Shown here piece after piece: positions 23,718-35,420 of a stretch of DNA of 64,000 bases. Position 1 is the stretch's first letter. The number at the start of each line of letters is the position of its first letter. The notes below the pieces were generated by a model, which was given only the letters and a program-made list of their open reading frames with translations, was not told the origin of the DNA and did not search any database. Source of the DNA: Pristionchus mayeri (lineage: Eukaryota; Nematoda; Chromadorea; Rhabditida; Neodiplogasteridae); contig BTRK01000006.1 of assembly GCA_036245805.1 (NCBI GenBank), forward strand, positions 49,097,257-49,161,256, given 5' to 3'. A program made the position numbers and the translations under genes.

Positions 23718-25544
23718 ATGGAGGCCGGGCTGCCTGCGGATCTGAGTCTGGAAGTCCCGCCGGGTTACGGTGAGCGCTACCTAGTATTATCGGATTCGGG
23801 TCACCGTCTGTCTCAATTGATCACACTCTGTAAACCGATCGTGTGCCGAGAGATATTAGAAGATACCATGGTATCGTTTCTAAAATTCCTACATCTTTCA
23901 TCTTCTAATTTCCATTACCTTCCACATCTTTTGTCAGGCTCAACCAGCATTTCGTCAATCAATGATACGTATGTGGTGGAAGCACGGGTGAGTGCGAATA
24001 CCGATTCGCTATAAACGCCACCCTAATTCCGATTAACAAGCCATTGATCTTTCTTTCATCTGTTCTCCGCAAAACTTCGCAATGAGCCCTACTTGAAATA
24101 CAATTATTATTTTCTTGATTCTGTTGAGATTCACGCTATCGTCTCACTTCTTGCCGTGATTCCTGCCATTTTTCTCATTCGATCTTCGAATAACAACACT
24201 GAGATCAGTCGAGAAAGGGTGCGAAGCTACATGGACATTTCGAAAATAATATTTACAAAACTTTTGAAGCTGGTTATGTGTCTTTATGATAAGTCTAGAC
24301 AACAATTACTTGTTTTGTAAATATGAGAGATTTGTTCAGTTGTTCTTCGCATTCGTCTACTTCACTATAATTTGTTCTCTGATTCGCACTGTTCAGCATG
24401 CTTACTATCTTGTATCGATCGGGTAAGCTATATTACCATAAATGGATCAATCGTAGTTGTAGAAATTCGATTTCCATTAACCAGTGCACAATCATGGCCC
24501 ATCTTTACTATGTCGCCGAAGTCCTTCCACAGCAGATGATGCTGGTGAGAGCGAACGTTCATAATAACTTTAATGCGTCCAAAAAAAATTGCATATTTTT
24601 TAGATAGTTCTAGTGAATTCTTACATGGAGAAGGTCCACAATCGCGCAATCGATGTTCAGAATCTCTGGGAATGCGCGGCAGCAGTTATTGCCCTAGCGG
24701 TAAGCTAGTATTTTCCAGTTTTCGTTAAAAAAAAACAAAATACAACTTTACGATTTTTTAAAAAATTACAGATACTTCTCAACATTGCACAGTTCTTCAT
24801 AGGCACTGCATCTCCCAATTTCCCGCTCTGCCTGCCCTATAATATAAACTTCGATCTGAACGATGTTCGAGTTCAATTATAAACTGAAATTTTGAATTCG
24901 GGCCACCGTCTCTTCACTTACCATACTCTCTCTCCGATCGACCGATTTAGATTATGCAAAAAGTTCGATCGGTCTAGAGAGTGTGAAAATTTAGGAACGA
25001 TGACCTGATTTTTGAACTCAAATTCCATGATTAACAGGGTAAACAAATTGTTGAGGTCTATCACCACATCGGCTTCGCAATTCTCTTCGTTAATATTGCA
25101 CTGTCTGCTTATCTCTGTTTTGGAGAAACCAAACGAGAAGGTTTCGAAGAATTGTTATGATGAATACTTGAATAATTTTAAATAATGCAGACATAGTTAG
25201 CTTATTTCAATATTCATCAACTATTTGATGATCCGTAAAATTCAGGTGGTGCTTCTGATTCAACTTCGAGCTCTGAAATCCGCTGGGCTGTCCACTTCTC
25301 GCTGTTTGTCTACTCGTTCTGCTGCCTTGCTGTCATACTCCCCCTCTCTTTCTACACCCACATTTATGGTGAGCGTTAATGTAGGACTGACGCCAAACAG
25401 CTGGAGTTGAAGCGCGCAGTTAGGAATGAGAGGGCGCACCCTCACTCCATGGTGTTCGCACACTCGTCCCCCCTCAATTCGTTTCTAGTATTCTCTTATT
25501 GAACAATTTTTGTATCATTTTCAGATATGCTTCGCATACATTAA
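23718..25544 (+). CDS. Multi-pass membrane protein, probable nematode serpentine receptor
   Basis: Ten exons keep phase: 23718-23769, 23938-23987, 24129-24218, 24328-24422, 24463-24544, 24604-24699, 24772-24864, 25038-25140, 25246-25368, 25525-25544; about 267 residues. Six hydrophobic segments are clear, including IHAIVSLLAVIPAIFLI, VQLFFAFVYFTIICSLI, LWECAAAVIALAILLNIAQ, IGFAILFVNIALSAYLC and HFSLFVYSFCCLAVILPLSF. The short polar N-terminus has a likely glycosylation site (NDT). The layout suits a nematode chemoreceptor class, but no STR, SRH or SRI motif is present, so the class is not assigned. Weak points: the donor chosen after exon 7 (GTTCGA), and a very short last exon giving a truncated C-terminus. 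A type A MITE lies in intron 7. Confidence 0.65.
24884..25016. mobile_element. Type A MITE, diverged copy, in an intron
   Basis: Palindrome with ends TTGAATTCG and TTGAACTCA around the family core CTCTCTCCGATCGACCGAT and its inverse. It is older than the other copies: the arms have many mismatches and no clean 8-bp duplication is visible. Boundaries are approximate. Confidence 0.65.
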
Positions 25545-25735
25545 ATATATGGCCCATATAGCGTACATGAAACAGATCTGAAAATGATGCAATAATTTGT
25601 CAATCATAGAACTCTATTCGTTACATGTGATACACATCCAACTTTATTTCTGAAATGGGAACTTCTTAACCTGAATTTTTAAAATGTATTACGGTTTACA
25701 ATTGTATCGGTTTTTCACTATCGGTTTTTATTATA

Positions 25736-27941
25736 AGGCTGTTGCATAAGTTCCTTTCTTTTTTCGTGCATGAATGAACCTCCACTGTTCTTTGCAATCG
25801 ACCAATCAACTAATGGTTTGTTACAGTTGATTGGGGCATGAGTACACTCTATATCGAGCACGATCTTGGTTCGATTATATATGTTAGCATGTGCCAATTT
25901 AGATCGGAAGTCATCGAACTAGTATGTTTGATCCGAGTGTTCAATTATTCACAGCTCCGAGGAGAGCAGTGATATTGCTGAATTTGTCACACTATTCTAA
26001 AGTAATATGATGGGGTACCTCATATGACATATCGCGAGAATTGCTCCTTAAAAACCCTGCATGAAATATGGGCCCGATGAGATATTCACTCTTTTTGAAA
26101 ATTACGGATTTCAAATTATTTGCCACATAATTCACAAACATCGATGAGAAGGGCTGAATTGTGATGGGTTGTGAAGTACCTAACCGTGCATATATGCAAT
26201 CATATTTAGGAAAAGATTGGTCTATCCTTTCACGAGCTAAATTCTTTGAAAAAAAATGTCGAGATTCACACGTTGAAATCAACAGATTTGGGCATCCCCT
26301 GTTTACCACACGCATTTGAATACGGATTTTTTGCACTTAACACAGGTCTTCTGAGAGAATGAATGAAATAGAGACCCCGTTTGACAAAAACTTCAAACAG
26401 CTTGAATCCAAATAGCATTGAAAGGGTGGATACCCCAAAGATCAAGGAACTTTGATTTCAAGTTGCAAAGCCGTAAATTGTAAACAACCTAAAAGCCGGC
26501 TCTCGATATTTCGAAAATTCAAAATGTCAGAAGTTCCTTCAAACATTACGAGAAAGGTCGTTCAAAAAAGCATTTTGTTCGTCTTCACGAGAGGAATAAT
26601 TATTGTGATGGACCAAAAATGATTTGAAAAAGGGATCATGTCGAAAAGTCCACGAAATCGAATTTTAGAAGCAAAAATTTCAATAAAGTTGATGTCCTGT
26701 AAAAAATTAACCCAAATTTCAATGAGATATTTGCATATTCGAATTCCTCATACGTTTTTACACATAATAAGCTGCTTGTTTTAGCTCTCAGACCGTTCCA
26801 TTTTTTGCTCTATAGGTTCAAACACCGAAAATCTGCTGTTTTTCGAAAATTCATAAATTTCAATGATCAGACATTTTATGGCTGATGCGTCAAAAGTGGT
26901 TATATTGGTCGTATGTAGTATATCTAGGTCTGAAAAATGAGTGAATTAAGCGCATTTCATGACGAAAAAAAAACATCGCATTTTTCGTTGGATTCGGAAA
27001 ATCCAGATTTTTTTCAGATTAAAATAGTTTCTCTGGAAATGACTTCAAACCTTTAAAAGTGAGAAAATACTCGGAATTAAGCAAATTGGCGTCCATCGGA
27101 GCGCTGATAAAGGCTGAATATAAAAATTTCAAATCGTTGATATTTATGAATTTTCGAAAAAAAACAGCAGGTTTTCGGTGTTTGAACATATAGAGCAAAA
27201 AATGGAACGGTCTGAGAGCGCATACAAGGAGCTTATTAGGTCTAAAAACGTATGAGGAATTCGAATATGCAAATATCTCATTGAAATGTGGGTTAATTTT
27301 TTACAGGACATCAACTTTATTGAAATTTTTGCTTCTAAAATTCGATTTCGTGGACTTTTCGACATGATCCCTTTTTCAAATCATTTTTGGTCCATCACAA
27401 TAATTATTCCTCTCGTGAAGACGAACAAAATGCTTTTTTGAACGACCTTTCTCGTAATGTTTGAAGGAACTTCTGACATTTTGAATTTTCGAAATATCGA
27501 GAGCCGGCTTTTAGGTTGTTTACAATTTACGGCTTTGCAACTTGAAAAACAAGTTCCTTGACCTTTGGGGTATCCACCACTTCAATGCTTTTTGGATTCA
27601 AGCTGTTTGAAGATTTTGTCAAACGGCACCGGCGATCTTTCAGAAGACCTGTGTTAAGTGAACAATCAACTCTTGTCCTAGTACTGGATGATTGCGAAGA
27701 ATCAGAATGCCACGAATTCTCGGCAACAAGGGTCCAACTCAAAATGCTAGAAATCGCCGTTTTCCGATGCTCATTTTCTGAAACGTGCTAGCCACCCAAG
27801 ATAGTGAGTAGATTCAAAACCATTTCATGGGTGTAATACACAATCAAGACCATATCACAGGGTAATCAGAATATCTCGTCTGTCCACGTACTTCAGCAGA
27901 ATTGTCCAAAAGAAAAAAGAAAGGAACTTATGCAACAGCCT
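25736..27941. mobile_element. Tc1/mariner-type TIR element, degenerate, carrying a nested foldback
   Basis: The terminal inverted repeats AGGCTGTTGCATAAGTTCC and inverse (about 28 bases) are bounded by TA. Removing the 1.3-kb nested foldback leaves about 0.9 kb. The interior reads with many stops in every frame; no DDE/D motif could be recognised. A related diverged fragment lies at 23115-23280. Confidence 0.75.
26341..27653. mobile_element. 1.3-kb TTAA-flanked foldback nested in the TIR element
   Basis: The ends read CACAGGTCTTCTGA and TCAGAAGACCTGTG, bounded by TTAA. The arms of about 550 bases are nearly identical inverted copies (for example GAAGTTCCTTCAAACATTAC at about 26531, inverse at about 27455). 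The centre is near 27000. It shares the word AGCCGGCT with the foldbacks at 29.5-32.7 and 42.7-45.7 kb, a possible distant relationship. ORFs at 25992-26336 and 27144-27365 are not genes. Confidence 0.85.
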
Positions 27942-28728
27942 TATAGTTGTAACTAATAAATGTGCAGGTTTGTTGTTAGCCGTCAAAAGATTTCCATGAT
28001 AACAGAGTCGTCACCATAAATCTACAAATATTTTTACGAATGAATATTGTGTCTTCAACTGACAGTGATTATGCGACTGATAACTTGATTCGCCGAAGAT
28101 GTATAATATTTCAGAGTTCAACGTGCCAACGCTTGTGGTATCCGTCAATTCCTTCGAATTCTTCCACTCGAGTTCTGCTGGAATAATAGCCTCAGTATTC
28201 ATAATCAGAGTTCCCTACCTTCGCACCTCGGTTCTTGATGTTTTCAGAAATATGTTTCAATAAAGTGTGCTCGGAACACCGCTAATATTGGACCAAAAAC
28301 AGTTCTTGATAGGATTAATTCACCAGCAAATTCGGTCCCATTATGTCAATTATATTTCCTCAGGCAATCATATGAACGAAGCATCACTTCTCAAGGTTTA
28401 TTCAACACCTTCTCTTTGAGTAGAAAGGCAACAGAATGTGCATATCGTCGACTTTTGCTATTCAATTTCACCTGCAAACCCTGTTTTATTAGAATGACTA
28501 ACCTTTCCCTCTTCGAACTCAAATTGCGCAGGTGCACCCCAGTGGCAAAAGTCGATGTTGACAAATGTTCCGCACGTTTCAACTTCGTTTAGTTTTAGAA
28601 TTCACTTTATAGCCATTTGCACTTTTTCATTCGAATGTTAATTTGAATTATTAAAAGAGTCAATTTTACAATTTGTAGATATTGCATGAATTCATCTGAA
28701 TTGAGCAGAGAGTTTATTCGTTTCACAG
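27942..28728. other. Intergenic, possible missing first exon of the SRI-like receptor
   Basis: AT-rich with no clear repeat. The first coding exon of the downstream receptor-like gene should be here but was not identified. An ATG at 28686 is in a different frame from the first recognised exon and only 40 bases away, too close for an intron. Confidence 0.35.
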
Positions 28729-29568
28729 TTGTTATGTTCAGGAACTATTACCAGTCTTTTCAATGTGTTCGTATGCTCATTGATAGTTCTTGACAACGAC
28801 TCTCGAGGGAAAACATATCGAAAATACTTGTTCTCACTTCAGGTTGCCTTTTCTTAATCATATAGTTCACTAAATCTTATTTATAAATATAAAATTATAT
28901 TATTTCAGTTTTTCTCTACAATCGCTGATATTGGGCTCAGCGCTTACATTCCATTCTTCCAAGTTAATTGCCGAGTCATATATGCCGACTCCTTTTTCGC
29001 CAACTATTTCGGCATGCTTCTTGCAATGGTTGTTTATGAATAACAATGGTGATACAACTGTTTTTACAGATGGCTTATTTTGTATGTATTTCTGGTATTG
29101 GTTCATCGTATTTCTACTGTGTACTCTTTCGGAGAAAAGTGATTTTTCCAACACTTTATTCGGCAAATCATCCCTACTGAAATACTTTAGAAGTTGCTTC
29201 CTCGGGAATCATTTCTATACATTGATGGCTGGAAATATGTTGTTGTTGTTGTATCAATTTTGTTCTGCGCAGTTTCCGGTGTTTATAATGCATATACAAT
29301 TTATGAACCATTGATGCTTTCAGTTTGGGCTTGCAAGTCGTTTTCATGCTTAATGCACAACTTTTCAGGAGGTTCCTTTGTCATTGGATTGGGCGAGATC
29401 GAAAGCTACACTTGTAATAATTGACGGATTTGATGGAATTACGATGAGCAGGCCTAGACTTATTTGTGAGCTTTTCCGTTGTTATAACTTAAGAATCGGA
29501 CAATTGCTGACAGTATAAAAATGCCAGATCGCTCAAACTGTAGATAGCGAGATTGATTGTTGGATCCT

Positions 29569-30820
29569 TATCACGTGTATCACGAGCCAATGGAGGAGTG
29601 CGGGAACATTTTGAAAAAAGTTGAGCCTAATTTTGTCCATATTATAGTGGTTCAATACTTTAGACATAAAATTTCGAAAAATATGGGTCATTGGTTCCAG
29701 AGCCGGCATTTAGGAATTTTCCGGTTTTGCTTCCGGCTATGCTGAATCTCAGCTCCCAGATGAGCTGGAGAGATGGCGCTGGGCTCAAAATGTGCGGAAA
29801 ATTATTTCCAAAAACATCCATGTTTAGTGCAAAGCGATCCGAGAAAAATGAAAACGAGCCGTGCGAAAAACCACTTTTGGTCACACAATAAAAATATTTT
29901 CCCTATCAAGGAGTAGAGTGATACAGATTTTTAATGCAGATTATGAAAGAAGAAGTGTAAATGTACGATATAAAAATATAAAAACCAAATTCGATCTGCC
30001 TTCAACTTGGCATTTTTTACACAAACATGCAACTATGAAGAAAAAGTCGAAAAAACGAATTTTTGTGAACTCTTATTTTTCTTCTTTAAACGCTCAAATA
30101 TTGTTGTTGGTGAAAAGCATGAGTTGAAAATCGTCTTTTGTAGCAACGTTCTACTCACATTTTTCAATTAAATTTTTTCATTAAAAATTTTGCAAATTTT
30201 CGAAATATATTTGCACGTCACGCTTATCCTCGAAGAACTATGCGCCCAAAAGACTTTCAACTCATACTTTTCACCAACAACAATATTTGAGCGTTTAAGT
30301 AAGAAAAATCAGAGTTCACAAAAATTCGTTTTTTCGACTTTTTTTCATAGTGGCATGTTTATGTAAAAAATGACAAGTTGAAGGCAAATCGAATTTGGTT
30401 TTTATATTTTTATATCGTACACTTACACTTCTTCTTTCATAATCTGCATTAAAAATCTGTATCACTCTATTCCTTGATAGGGAAAATATTTTTATTGTGT
30501 GACCAAAAGTGGTTTTTCGCAAGGCTCGTTTTCCTTTTTTCTCGGATCGCTTTGCACTAAACAGGAAAGTTTTTGGAAATAATTTTCCGCACATTATAAA
30601 CCCAGCGCCATCTCTTCAGCTCATCTAGGAGCTGAGATTCAGCATAGACGGAAGCAAAACCGGAAAATTCCTAAATGCCGGTCCTGGAACCAATGACCCT
30701 TATTTTTCGAAATCTTACATCTGGTGTAACACTATAATAAGAGTCGAATCCGGTACAATTTATTTTAAAATATTCCCGAGGGGTGATTTTTCATCCACTG
30801 GCTCGTGATACACGTGTTAT
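29569..30820. mobile_element. 1.25-kb foldback element (TATCACG family, copy 1)
   Basis: The ends carry TATCACGTGTATCACGAGCC and its inverse. The arms of about 550 bases match closely and include GAGCCGGCATTTAGG and CAGCTCCCAGATGAGCTGGA, words also present in copies 2-4. The centre is near 30190. Mirror ORFs such as 29861-30127 and 30316-30594 are the same arm sequence. It lies inside the SRI-like gene. Confidence 0.85.
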
Positions 30821-32713
30821 ATCACGCATCTTCTGAGAGAATGCACGAAAACTGACCCCTGAGGAACTAGGAGCCGAAAGTTTGAGCAATATCCAAGAGA
30901 TATTTATGCTAGAGTATATCGGACATGAATAAACTTTTGGCGTTGGCCATTTTTCCAAGAACCGGCTTTTAGGCATTTTCCGGTTCCTCACCCGGCCCTG
31001 CCGTATATCGACTCCCAGATGTACTACAATGCTGGCATTGAGCTCAAAATGTGTGGAAAATTATTTCAAACAACTTTCATGTTAGCATCATGTTGGTACG
31101 ACTTTGTTTATGTGATGAAAAACGTGAAAGAGTAGAAACAAAAGTACAAAATAATGTATACTGGATCCGTAACCCCCCTGTTACCCAGATTTTTATTTCA
31201 TATTTGAAATCTGCAACATCGATGTAGTCTAGAAAAAATTTGGTTCGATAGCTGCAGGGGTTGTGTAAGGTTTTATAAGGCTTCGAATTGACGAAATTCA
31301 GAACTTCGTGATAATTCGGATCATACATATTCATATTTAAACCGAAATCAGATCAATTTTGTGCATTTCCCGACTATTCTAATATAAAGGAGTATGAAAA
31401 CGCTGAAAAACACCGAGTTTCACTCATTTCTAAAAATTCGATTTTCACGGTCTCTAAAATGTCAAATTTGCGTGTTGCTAACTTCAAATATTCGAATTCA
31501 TGTTTCAATTTTCGTAGCAAATCGTACAGTATGTACCGCCATGAGTTAGAGAGGTGCCAAAATGAATCACAAATAACAGTATTGGCAGAGATATTAGTGC
31601 CTGAAAACGCCGTTTTAAATGTTTATCCTACGAAATATATTTCACTATGGAATCCTTTTGGCTAAAATTGAGCAAATTTTTTATTGAGTAATGTATTCCC
31701 TGACGAAATCTGTCGATTGGAACTCATTAGAGTTATTCACGATGTTTTTCAAAAATTTCGATTTTCTAAATGGTGAAAATTTTGATTTTTGAGATCATCA
31801 AAATATTAAAGTTTTCATTGTTTTTCTGATCACCCTATATGCGCAGATTCTGCAACATCATGCATTACCCAATATTTTGCCCAAACATGACTTTTTTCTT
31901 AATAATTACATTTTTGTACTCTCAAATCAGCTTTTTTCAGGCACTAATATCCCTGCCAATAATGTTATTTGGGAATCACTGTGGCACCTATCTAACTCAT
32001 GGCGGTACATACTGTACGATTTGGTGCGAAAATTTAAAATTGAATTCTAAGATTTGAAGTTAGCAACACGCAAATTTGACATTTTAGAGACCGTGAAAAT
32101 CGAATTTTTAGAAATGAGTGAAACTCGGTGTTTTTCAGCGTTTTCATACTCCTTTATATTAGAATAGTCGGGAAATGCACAAAATTGATCTGATTTCGCT
32201 TTAAATATGAATATGTATGATCCGAATTATCACGAAGTTCTGAATTTCGTCAATTCGAAGCCTTATAAAACCTTACACAACCCTTGCAGCTATCGAACCA
32301 TATTTTTTCTAGACTACATCAATGTTGCAGATTTCAAATATGAAATAAAAATCTGGGTAACAGGGGGGTTACGGATCCAGTATACATTATTTTGTACTTT
32401 TGTTTCTACTCTTTCACGTTTTTCATCACATAAACAAAGTCGTACTAACATGATGCTAACATGAAAGTTGTTTGAAATAATTTTCCACACATTTTGAGCT
32501 CAATGCCAGCATTGTAGCACATCTGGGAGTCGATATACGGCAGGGCCGGGTGAGGAACCTGAAAATGCCTAAAAGGCGGTTCTTGGAAAAATGGCCAACG
32601 CCAAAAGTTTATTCATGTCCGATATACTCTAGAATAAATATCTCTTGGATATTGCTCAAACTTTCGGCTCCTAGTTCCTCGTGGTCATGCATTCTCTCAG
32701 AATACGCGTGATA
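30818..32713. mobile_element. 1.9-kb foldback element (TATCACG family, copy 2)
   Basis: Begins TATATCACGCATCTTCTGAG immediately after copy 1 and ends with GCGTGATATA. The arms of about 900 bases are nearly identical inverted copies. The two mirror ORFs at 31077-31334 and 32207-32464 differ at only two residues, which shows how similar the arms are. It shares AACCGGCTTTTAGGCATTTT and the AGCTCAAAATGTG word with the other copies, but most of its interior is unrelated to them. Confidence 0.85.
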
Positions 32714-33521
32714 TACTATGAGAGTGTAATTGGCCGTCCGCAGTTGAAGTTGCATTACAATCATTCCTTCCTGTATGATCGCACTCATGATTCTGCAAAT
32801 CGTGAGAGAAATCAGAAATGGAATGAAGACGTCAAGTCAAGCCACGAAAAGGTTCTTGTTATTTGTATTATTATTAGTAAAGGCTACTAATATGTGTTGA
32901 CCCCTTTAATAATAAAATTAATAATTTATCTACGCCCGAGGCGTGACGAAACAGTAAGGTACATGAGTGATCAAATAGCAAGGAAATGGGAATTGACTCT
33001 CAGTAATTATTCAGTGTGAGAGAGTATGGCGATTAAGGGGTGGTTTGTTTTTAATGGGATTTTGCTGTTCAGGTATCAAACTCGGGCCGTTTTCTCCCTG
33101 GTGATGAGGTAAACAAGTACAAAACTGTTTCATTTATGCAAATAGCATTCAAATAGTGTGAAAATACACGATCATATGCAGGGTATCGTACCAACTTCCT
33201 TCCTTCTCATTCCAGCTGCGGCTCTTTTCGTCATTTATGTCCAGGCACAAAACAATCATGCAGGTATGGTTGCTGGTCTGCTTCCGAAATCTTCCGTCAA
33301 CGTGGAGTTCATCATAAAGACGGAGTTCATCAAAATGGAGTTCATCGAGTATAGCATATGAATAGGGTCTGACTGTCCGTGGGGTAGAATTTGCACCACA
33401 TCCAGACCAGCAGGTGCAAGAAGAGTGACTTAATTGTACTAGTGCTAGAACCAGCAAGAATGTTGTGGTGTTTCCCGTTTATGATATCACTCCATTCCTC
33501 GTACTCTTGCTTAATTCGTCT

Positions 33522-33994
33522 TTAAAAAAGGGTTCCCATGAAACAGAATCATGGACTCTCACAACGACTGTACTGCATGCTGAGTACTGTACGGTGGTTT
33601 TCGATAAATTCTGCGCATAACACTATTTGCATAATTCCACTATATTTTTATGAAAATTGCATTAAACTGGATCGCGCATTCCATGTTTTCACAATAAAAA
33701 TCCATTAAACTCAATAATAAGGAAGAAAACCTATGCCAAGAAACGTGGTGTAACGCAGCGTGCATTTCGAAATTCCGTCTTTTCCGAATCCAACGGCCGT
33801 TTTCTCAATCAATCGCATGAATTCCTACAGTATTTTTAATTTGCCTGCATTTTCAATGAACTTTAGAAATTAATTGTGCAGCTTGTAGACATTTATTTAA
33901 CTTGAAACCAAGTGATTTCTGATCGGAAAAGCGCCCTATATAATCCCATGGTGCCAGTTTGTTATCGGCGAGACTCATGGGAACCCTTTTTTAA
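33522..33994. mobile_element. TTAA-flanked element, short deletion derivative
   Basis: A 473-bp internally deleted relative of the 7728-9079 element in opposite orientation. Its left 300 bases match the right end of the long copy and its right 130 bases match the left end, for example GGCACCATGGGGTTATA against its inverse at 33940. Ends AAAAGGGTTCCCATGA and inverse are bounded by TTAA. Confidence 0.8.
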
Positions 33995-35420
33995 AGGAGG
34001 AGCAAAGGCAAAATTAAATGTTTGAAGCTTTCATATGCACGGCCTAGATCTCCCCAACGATAAGAAGCTCCGAAAGTTTCATAATTATATCTCCATTCCC
34101 AACAGAGCTATCGATAGTTGGCCGGGAGCCAAATCAGGGAAAGCTCAGGCAACGAGCGAGAGAGCACGCGACTTGAAGAGAGTTCTCCTCTAATTGAAAC
34201 CTATTTCAACCGGGCGCGCTTTTGTCTTTACTCCTCCTTTAAAGGAGGACTAACAGCAAATCTATCAAGCCGAATTTGCACTTTTAAGACAATCAAAACC
34301 ATAATATGATTTTGAAATTCTGGTTGATAAATCTCTATTACCGTTTTTACCGGAGCGGTTTTGCTGTCAATCCTTCTTTGAGCATCGGCAGCCTCTGTCC
34401 TCTTCGCTACTTCTATGAGCGTGCACGCTTTTGTGCACTCGCTCACAATTCTCGCCTGCTCACCATCTTATCGGTATGGGTTAAACTTGATCGGATGATC
34501 ACCGTCGGATGATTTCTGTAGAACTTTTACAGTAGATTCCACAAATCTCAAAAATGATTCTGTTAAAGTTTTTATTTTCTGTGAAAGTAGGTTCTCATCT
34601 GCCACAAAATGATTCTGTGGCAGATGAGAAACCAGCAAATAGCACGTTGTTTTCACAATGACTGAAAGTAATCGAGCTTGTTGAGAGACAATTCTTGAAA
34701 TGGATTTATGAGTTTTTTTTTGGTTCTCATCCGCAGGTTATCCGACGGTCATTGTGCTGCAAATAGTCTATTGGATTTAGACGCACAAAAATATCAGACT
34801 AGGACGTAGTTGACTAATATGTGAAGATTCTAATGGTATTGTGTTATGTTGAATGGTATATTCAATGGCCATTGAAAAGAACATAGACCAGTTCTGTCCG
34901 ACGATGATTTATATCTGCTTTACACGAAAATTATTAAGGGCGACTATTGTAAGATGGACGCGCCCAATACACAACAGACTTACATGCCGACATAACATCA
35001 GGACAACTGTCTCGATTTAACAACGACACAGTGTTTTCGCACAAATAAATCGACAATCTGTGAGTTTTACTAAGTAATCATTTCTTTTTTAATCATTGCG
35101 TATTTTATGGAATCGTGGCGCGTTGTCGATAAATTAATATTAGTTATTGTTATTTTAAGATATGCACATTTTGTTCGACAGTATTCATTTTCAGAGTACC
35201 GCTCCTTCACACGCCCATTCTCGATGATTCATACGTTGAATGCGATATAGTGTTTGAAGCAAATTTGGTTGAGACGCTCGTTGGAACTACTGTTCTCGTT
35301 CAATAGTTTTTTTAAGATCAAGCCAAGGTACTGTGTAAGCATAAAGGACGCTTAACAACTTGTTTTATCCTGCTGAGTGTATGGGGAGGAGATAAATTGT
35401 CAAAGATGAACTATCACGGA
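33995..35420. other. Intergenic, 3' of secreted protein gene A
   Basis: No exon was recognised. At 34495-34760 a small inverted-repeat unit begins GGATGATCACCGTCGGATGA and has partial inverses near 34730; related words occur at 62205-62350, so it is probably a MITE remnant. A duplicated word ATGATTCTGT...GCAGATGAGAA lies at 34552-34632. Confidence 0.35.

Larger units (their letters stand above)
28729..33263 (+). pseudogene. SRI/SRH-like chemoreceptor gene split by two foldback elements
   Basis: Exons read in phase: 28729-28842 (TM1, SGTITSLFNVFVCSLIVL, then YRKYLFSLQ), 28909-29028 (ADIGLSAYIPFF), 29070-29138 (Cys- and Ser-rich segment ending FRRK), 29191-29322 (TM4, KYVVVVVSILFCAVSG), and 29369 to about 29500. 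Then come 3.1 kb of two abutting foldbacks. Coding resumes at 32750-32876 (TM5, CITIIPSCMIALMILQIV, then SSQATKRFLLFVLLL) and 33182-33263 (TM6-like, GIVPTSFLLIPAAALFVIY). The order and the S-x-x-T-K-R-F-L motif before TM6 fit SRI/SRH chemoreceptors of the STR superfamily. No TM7 and no first exon were found, and the junction from exon 5 across the foldbacks has no clean donor. It is therefore probably a pseudogene, though a working gene with a very large intron cannot be ruled out. Confidence 0.6.

Noticed and set aside
31077..32464. Two nearly identical 85-codon ORFs on opposite strands
   Set aside because: They are the two arms of one foldback, so sequence identity is by palindrome, not by protein conservation.
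33176..33433. Two-exon 51-residue secreted peptide with a CPWGRIC motif
   Set aside because: Phase and signal-peptide-like start fit, but the hydrophobic stretch (GIVPTSFLLIPAAALFVIY) fits better as TM6 of the upstream SRI/SRH-like receptor, using the acceptor CATATGCAG, and joins the previous exon in phase.
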